Source: an uncultured Oscillospiraceae bacterium (GTDB lineage: Bacteria; Bacillota; Clostridia; Oscillospirales; Oscillospiraceae). From it: a stretch of 9,121 nt of DNA. The notes beneath the pieces were generated by a model. It saw only the letters and a list, made by a program, of their open reading frames with translations, did no database searches and was not told the origin of the DNA. The stretch covers positions 1-9,121 of the forward strand of contig CAJULJ010000089.1 in assembly GCA_910587395.1 (NCBI GenBank). Direction: 5' to 3'. Position numbers and translations under genes: made by a program. This document shows positions 5,338 through 9,121 of the stretch, one piece after another; position 1 is the first letter of the stretch; each line of letters begins with the position of its first letter.

Positions 5338-7111
5338 GAGGTTTTGGGTGGTTTTACCGCCTGTGTGTATCGCGGCGCTGATCGCGGCGCTCTTTGTTGC
5401 GGCATGGCTGTTTCAGCCGGAACGTCAGCCCGCTCCCGTCACGGAGCGGGTGTCGGAGTGGCGGCTGGACGGCGAAACGGTCGCCCTTCCGCTGACGGTG
5501 AGGCCGCTGCCCCCGCGGACTCCCCTCACATTGACGGCGGAGGTCCGACCGGAGAAGGGGGACTATCTCTATTTCAAAATGGTGTATGCCCCCCTGCGGG
5601 TCTACGCCAACGGCGTGTTGATTTTTGAGTACGGCCAGCCGGGGAGCTATCCCGATTTTCTTCTCGACCCGCCCACCAAGACGGCGCTGATCCCTTTGCC
5701 GGATACGGCGGGCCCTGTGACACTGCGGATGGAGTACCTCTCCCCGGCCCAGAGGAACTCCATCGCCCTCCACCCCGTCCTGCTGGGAACCAGCGAGGCG
5801 ATCCTGATGGAACTGATCGGGCAGATGGGCTTTTCCCTGTTTTTCTCCTTCGCGCTGCTGGCCCTGGGACTGCTGCTGTTTCTGATTTCCCTGGTGGTGA
5901 CCCGGTTTGAGGCGGCAGGGGCGGCGTTCTTCTGGCTGGGACTGTTCTGCGTGTGCGTGGGCTGCTGGGTGCTGGGAGAGTGCAATCTGACCGGGGTGCT
6001 GGTCGACGCGCCGGTGTTCCTTTACCTGATGGCTTTCCTTGGCTTGTTCACTATGGCGATCCCCATCCTGAAATTCGGCTGCGCGATGCTGGACCTGCGC
6101 CGGGACAGCCGCCGCCTGCTCCATGGGATGGCTCTGACGCTGGAGATCTGTACCGGGGCCGCAATTTTGTTGCAGCTTTCCGGTATCGCCGCTTTTTCCA
6201 AGACCATGTACCTGTTCCATGTGATCGCGCCGCTGTCCCTGTGCGTATTTGCCGCGGTCCTGATAAGAGAAAGCTCGTGGTATCAGAACCGCATAGCCCG
6301 GCGGTTCCTTGTTCCAACGGCGGCGCTGGCGGTGTTCGCGCTGCTGGAGGTGGGCAACTACTACCTGTTTTGCCTCCCTGTCCAGAAGTCGTTTTTCTTT
6401 CAGCTCGGTGTGCTGGTGTTCGTGGTAGTCGCCGGCGTCATCTGCGGTTATTTTGTGCGGGACGCGTTCCTGCTCCAGGCGCAGAACGGTATGATGAGTC
6501 GGCAGGTAGAGATACAAAGGGAACAGTACCGTCTCCTGCTGGAGACGGAGGAACACCGGAAAAAGCTGCGCCACAGCGTCAAGCACCACCTGGCCGCGAT
6601 ACGGGTTCTGCTTGTCAACGGGGAACGGGATACCGCGCTTGTGGACCTGAATACGATGCTGGAGGAGCTTTCCGCAGAGGTTTCCGGAAGACTGTGCGAC
6701 AATCCACTGGTAAACGCGACGGCGGTCCACTATCAGGCTATGGCGCGGCAGACAGGGACGGCGGTGGATATCCTCCTTGACATTCCGGAGGATATCGGGC
6801 GTATTTCCGACAGCGAGCTGTGTGTGATGATCGGGGATATGCTGGAAAACGCCGTCACCGCCTGCCGGGGTGTGGACAGGCCCTTTATTAAAATGCGGAG
6901 CCGCTGTGCGGACGGCATTCTGACGGTGACCTTGGACAACAGCTATTCCCACGTCCGGCAGAACGCGGACGGAAGCTTTCGATCTACCCGGGAAGGCGGC
7001 GGACTTGGGCTGCGCATCATTGCCGCCCTTGCGGAAAAACACGGCGGTGGAAGCCGCTTCGAGGCGAAGGATGGTGTGTTCTATTCTTCGGTCTATCTGC
7101 GGTTGATGTAG
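5330..7111 (+). CDS. Sensor histidine kinase with 7TMR-DISM-like membrane sensor and GHKL ATPase domain
   Basis: This gene encodes 593 residues. The ATG at 5330 has an AAGGGGG-type site about 6 nt upstream and overlaps the regulator stop codon. Residues 6-28 are a membrane anchor or uncleaved signal. Residues about 45-155 are an extracellular beta-rich domain (VYANGVLIFEYGQPGSYPDF and similar), like the sugar-binding-type domains of 7TMR-DISM receptors. Seven hydrophobic helices follow at about 163-190, 196-216, 227-247, 266-286, 293-312, 325-347 and 354-376, then a coiled linker. The phosphorylation box is LRHSVKHHL with H415. The ATPase domain has an N box (DMLENAVTAC, N507), a G1-like LDNS (535-538) and a Gly-rich REGGGLGL box (554-561). 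It should autophosphorylate and pass phosphate to D56 of the upstream regulator. The residue after H415 is Ser where Asp is usual in this kinase class. The ligand is unknown; a carbohydrate or wall fragment is a guess from the domain type. Confidence 0.93.
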   Translation: MSRRFWVVLPPVCIAALIAALFVAAWLFQPERQPAPVTERVSEWRLDGETVALPLTVRPLPPRTPLTLTAEVRPEKGDYLYFKMVYAPLRVYANGVLIFEYGQPGSYPDFLLDPPTKTALIPLPDTAGPVTLRMEYLSPAQRNSIALHPVLLGTSEAILMELIGQMGFSLFFSFALLALGLLLFLISLVVTRFEAAGAAFFWLGLFCVCVGCWVLGECNLTGVLVDAPVFLYLMAFLGLFTMAIPILKFGCAMLDLRRDSRRLLHGMALTLEICTGAAILLQLSGIAAFSKTMYLFHVIAPLSLCVFAAVLIRESSWYQNRIARRFLVPTAALAVFALLEVGNYYLFCLPVQKSFFFQLGVLVFVVVAGVICGYFVRDAFLLQAQNGMMSRQVEIQREQYRLLLETEEHRKKLRHSVKHHLAAIRVLLVNGERDTALVDLNTMLEELSAEVSGRLCDNPLVNATAVHYQAMARQTGTAVDILLDIPEDIGRISDSELCVMIGDMLENAVTACRGVDRPFIKMRSRCADGILTVTLDNSYSHVRQNADGSFRSTREGGGLGLRIIAALAEKHGGGSRFEAKDGVFYSSVYLRLM

Positions 7112-7358
7112 CGGCAAGTAATGCGCCGGTCCTTTTATCATCTCGGGCAGTGACCCTCTGGGCGTGTGAAGTACAACTGAAATAGCGAGCTAGTTGTCCA
7201 TTTGGCAAAACATAAGCGTCGGGGTCATGGTCCAGATCAGGGTCCGTTTAATGAAAGGCTTTCATTCTTTGTTTTCGGTTACGCAAAATCTGAGCAGTAA
7301 ATCTGTACTTCCCGATGTTAACTTTCCCTGCCTGCACTCTGTTTTTTACCGACACGAG
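7112..7358. other. Spacer between convergent kinase and CAP genes, with small dyads
   Basis: No gene is supported here. Right after the kinase stop, CGGC (7112-7115) and GCCG (7125-7128) with CCTTTTAT behind them make at best a weak terminator. ACAAC (7173-7177) pairs with GTTGT (7193-7197) around TAGC-GA-GCTA (7183-7192). AATGAAAG-G-CTTTCATT at 7250-7266 is a near-perfect AT-rich dyad followed by a T-rich stretch, possibly an operator or weak terminator. A TTG-started frame at 7194-7415 has no ribosome binding site and runs through the downstream hairpin, so it was not called. Confidence 0.45.
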
Positions 7359-7390
7359 GGAGGGCCATCCAGTTTTCTGGACGGCCCTCC
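7359..7390. terminator. Strong hairpin between convergent genes, probable bidirectional terminator
   Basis: The arms GGAGGGCCATCCAG (7359-7372) and CTGGACGGCCCTCC (7377-7390) enclose a TTTT/AAAA tetraloop. The single non-Watson-Crick pair is A-C in the plus transcript but G-U in the minus transcript, so only the minus RNA forms a fully paired 14-bp stem. This favours use as the CAP gene terminator, starting 15 bp past its TAA stop. The minus flank lacks a U tract; the plus flank has only TTGGTTG, so intrinsic termination is not textbook in either direction. Confidence 0.6.
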
Positions 7391-7405
7391 TTGGTTGCTA
7401 CTTGG

Positions 7406-8185
7406 TTACGCATAGAAGTTGACGCTGTTGGGTATCCCGACAAACATGTAACAGTAGGTGATGCCGTCGTACTGGGTCACGCCCACGCCGATGCAATCGC
7501 ACCTGGGATCGATCATTGTCTCGAAATGACCGGGAGAGTTAATCCAGTTGTTGATAGCGCGTTGAGCAGCGTTGTCTGTACCAGTGAACACGGTGAGGTT
7601 ATCACCGAAGCCGTAGGGATATCCGGCCTCGGCAGCGGCCTGCCCCTCTTCCGGAGCGTGATGCCAGGTGTAGCGCCGGTTGGAGCAGACTTGAGCGGCA
7701 TTCATCAGGGATTCACTGACTGGCAGTTCCGATACCTCATTGGCCTTTCGGATCTGGTTGATGAGCCGGATCATCTCCTGCCGTATCTCCAGGTTGTCCG
7801 TCAGGCCGGCGCTGTCCCCGCTGGCGGGTGCTTCCGGCGCAGCGGGGGCTGCGGAGCCAACCGTCAGTATTACGGTCCCACGTTCTCCAGCGCTGTTGGA
7901 GACGGTGATCTCTGCGATCCCCTCCGCTTTGGCAATGGCAACCCAGAAGGTCAGCACCTGTTCCACCGCTACCGTGTCTGGGTTGCTGGAAGTCACAGTG
8001 TAGTTTGCACCGCTGGGACCGATGATGAGTCCGCTACGGTCTCCTACCTCCAGGGTACTTCCCTTGTAACTGCTCACCCGGACAGGTTCGTCAGGCGCTT
8101 CTGTCGCCATGGCGGGGATGGCGAGGGTTGTTGTGAGGATGGCTGCCGTCAATGCTGCGGTGATGCGCTTTTTCGTACTGGTCAT
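7406..8185 (-). CDS. Secreted CAP/SCP (YkwD-like) domain protein with N-terminal Ig-like domain
   Basis: This gene encodes 259 residues. The ATG at 8185 is preferred because AGGAGG lies 8 nt upstream; the ATG two codons earlier is only 2 nt from it. Residues 1-27 are a signal peptide (STKKR, hydrophobic core, AMA-TEA). Residues about 35-109 resemble a BIG2-type Ig-like domain (STLEVGD, SSNPDTVAV, AEGIAEITVS). A Pro/Ala linker follows (111-121). Residues about 133-257 are a CAP domain with H175/H176, GDNL (194-197), NNWINSPGHFETMI (212-225) and CIGVGVTQYDG (231-241). CAP proteins of this bacterial type are exported; their biochemical activity is mostly unclear. The usual GEN motif reads GDN, so a conserved cavity Glu is replaced by Asp (D195). 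Four cysteines (167, 229, 231, 245) all fall in the CAP domain. It ends convergently with the kinase gene. No wall anchor is visible, so the protein may be released or held by its Ig-like domain. Confidence 0.92.
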   Translation of the reverse strand: MTSTKKRITAALTAAILTTTLAIPAMATEAPDEPVRVSSYKGSTLEVGDRSGLIIGPSGANYTVTSSNPDTVAVEQVLTFWVAIAKAEGIAEITVSNSAGERGTVILTVGSAAPAAPEAPASGDSAGLTDNLEIRQEMIRLINQIRKANEVSELPVSESLMNAAQVCSNRRYTWHHAPEEGQAAAEAGYPYGFGDNLTVFTGTDNAAQRAINNWINSPGHFETMIDPRCDCIGVGVTQYDGITYCYMFVGIPNSVNFYA

Positions 8186-8193
8186 TTGCATTT

Positions 8194-8199
8194 CCTCCT
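8194..8199 (-). promoter_or_regulatory. Ribosome binding site that fixes the CAP protein start
   Basis: On the minus strand this reads AGGAGG. It is 8 nt from the ATG at 8185 but only 2 nt from the in-frame ATG at 8191, so the later start is the likely one. Confidence 0.85.
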
Positions 8200-8525
8200 G
8201 ATTTCTGTATTTTGTGTAGGTTTCGCAAGTGACACAATATCGAAACAGGAGACGAAAGTCGATAGGGATAAATGGAGAAATACAGGGGTGAAAATCGAGC
8301 GTATTACACAAGTGCTTCGTTGTGTTTGTGAAGGGGCTCTTTCGGTGTGCCGATTTTCCTGACCACATAATTAGCCACAGACAGACGTGGAACACGTGGA
8401 AACACTGGCTTCAAAGAGTGCTGGAGAGTAAATGAAAAGGGGTAGAAACGGCCATAAACTATCAGAATTTGTCTAAAAAATCTTTGCGGACCTCTTTGTT
8501 TATAGCGGTGCAAATTTTGAACACG
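8200..8525. other. Spacer upstream of the CAP gene, no convincing gene
   Basis: This stretch separates the Sel1-repeat gene from the CAP gene and must hold the CAP promoter if that gene is not read from upstream. A weak minus-strand candidate is TCGACT (about 8257-8262) with TATTGT 17 nt downstream (about 8234-8239), 4 of 6 matches each. An 8-bp tandem repeat, ACGTGGAA, occurs at 8385-8392 and 8394-8401, and ACACAA/TTGTGT arms lie at 8306-8325. A T run on the minus strand near 8474-8479 follows the Sel1 gene but no stable stem precedes it. A 69-codon minus frame at 8304-8513 starts at TTG without a ribosome binding site and was not called. Confidence 0.4.
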
Positions 8526-9121
8526 TCACATGGACATCGACGGCCCCTGGTACTCCTCATGATCGTCCGCTTTGTGGCCCATGGCGATTTTCTTCTCACG
8601 GATTCTCCGCATGAGTTTGCTCTCCACATGACCACCCGCCGGATTGGGCGGCGGGAGCGTTTCCCAGAAAATATTGCTCACGTGGTGGAGGAGTCTCAAA
8701 GAACAAAGGAGAACGGACGGGTCACGCTGCCGATGGTCTAGAAGAAACTGCGCATAGCTGTTGCCTTGAGCGGCAGATTGCGTCAGCCAGTATTCTGCCG
8801 CATCTTGATCTTGTCCTACCTCTTTCCCCTGGAGGTACAGCTTGCCGAGGACATACTGCGCGTATTGATTTCCCTGACTGGCGGAGTCACCCAGCAGCTG
8901 AACCGCCCTTTCAATATCTTTCGAAACACCATTACCCAGAAGGCACATCTTCCCCAGGCGGTACTGCGCATATTGATTTCCCGATTCACCAGCACGCTCA
9001 TACCACGACGCAGCTTCACTCATTCGTCCTTGCCCCTGTAGTAGCTTTCCCAGCATGTACTGTGATTGTGCGTCCCCTATCGCGGCAGAGCGTCGGAACC
9101 ACTCCTCCGCCTTTTCATCAT
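8526..9121 (-). CDS. Sel1-repeat protein, C-terminal part; tail like that of MobP-type relaxases
   Basis: The frame is open from the right edge (first full codon at 9119) to TGA at 8528-8526, so the 5' end is missing; the ATG at 9056 is internal, because the repeat pattern continues upstream of it (DEKAEEWFRRSAAIGDAQSQ). About three and a half Sel1-type repeats are present, with recurring A-x-x-W/L-x-x-x-S/A-A-x-x-G-N-x-Y-A-Q-Y-x-L-G-K. In DNA the ACTGCGC block recurs with a 108-bp (36-codon) period at 8747, 8855 and 8963. Sel1 repeats form alpha-solenoids that mediate protein contacts. The C-terminus has a basic stretch (KLMRRIREKKIAMGHKADDH) that I associate with the tails of MobP-family relaxases or their partner proteins in clostridial conjugative elements. 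That link is from memory and needs the missing N-terminus. A stand-alone Sel1 adaptor protein is the alternative. Confidence 0.85.
   Translation of the reverse strand, partial: DEKAEEWFRRSAAIGDAQSQYMLGKLLQGQGRMSEAASWYERAGESGNQYAQYRLGKMCLLGNGVSKDIERAVQLLGDSASQGNQYAQYVLGKLYLQGKEVGQDQDAAEYWLTQSAAQGNSYAQFLLDHRQRDPSVLLCSLRLLHHVSNIFWETLPPPNPAGGHVESKLMRRIREKKIAMGHKADDHEEYQGPSMSM

Noticed and set aside
5354..7141. A 595-codon open frame antisense to the kinase gene
   Set aside because: It has a composition typical of a reverse-strand shadow in GC-rich sequence (Gln, His, Arg and Pro rich, no domain), and the sense frame is a clear kinase.
7194..7415. Small plus-strand frame after the kinase gene, considered as a peptide signal gene
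   Set aside because: It has a TTG start, no ribosome binding site, no AgrD-like cysteine or leader pattern, and it runs through the strong hairpin and into the CAP gene end.
8304..8513. A 69-codon minus-strand frame between the CAP and Sel1 genes
   Set aside because: It begins at TTG without a ribosome binding site and overlaps the upstream extension of the CAP frame; no family was recognised. A decayed gene cannot be excluded.
1..9121. CRISPR array, tRNA or rRNA gene, insertion-sequence transposase
   Set aside because: No regularly spaced short repeats, no cloverleaf-like sequence and no transposase-like frame were seen on either strand.

Overview
The window looks like a piece of a moderately GC-rich Clostridia chromosome, probably a gut Oscillospiraceae-type organism. 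The reasons are a three-SLH surface protein with BIG2 Ig-like domains, a LytTR regulator paired with a GHKL-type kinase, consensus AGGAGG-type ribosome binding sites, and edge genes that resemble the backbone of clostridial integrative and conjugative elements (ICEs). The assignment rests on protein style only; no rRNA or tRNA gene is present.

Layout. 1-143 (-): first 47 codons of a small helix-turn-helix (excisionase-like) protein that runs off the left edge. 144-478: its leader, holding two imperfect 29-nt direct repeats, then a terminator for the next gene. 479-4342 (-): a 1287-residue secreted S-layer-homology protein. 4343-4599: a divergent promoter region with a consensus promoter to the right and a set of overlapping palindromes in the leader of the left gene. 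4600-5337 (+): a LytTR response regulator. 5330-7111 (+): its translationally overlapping sensor kinase with a 7TMR-DISM-like membrane sensor. 7112-7405: a spacer with small dyads and a strong hairpin. 7406-8185 (-): a secreted CAP/SCP (YkwD-like) protein with an Ig-like domain. 8186-8525: a spacer with no convincing gene. 8526-9121 (-): the C-terminal part of a Sel1-repeat protein whose tail resembles those carried by MobP-type relaxases; its start lies beyond the right edge.

How the genes may work together. The two minus-strand edge genes look like ICE backbone. The four genes between them all concern the cell envelope: a wall-bound surface protein, a secreted CAP protein, and a two-component system whose sensor has an extracellular beta-rich domain. 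The simplest reading is that this is a cargo cassette of a conjugative element, with the two-component system sensing an extracellular ligand and controlling the divergent SLH gene and perhaps the CAP gene. The layout and domains are visible in the sequence; the cargo status and the regulatory circuit are inference.
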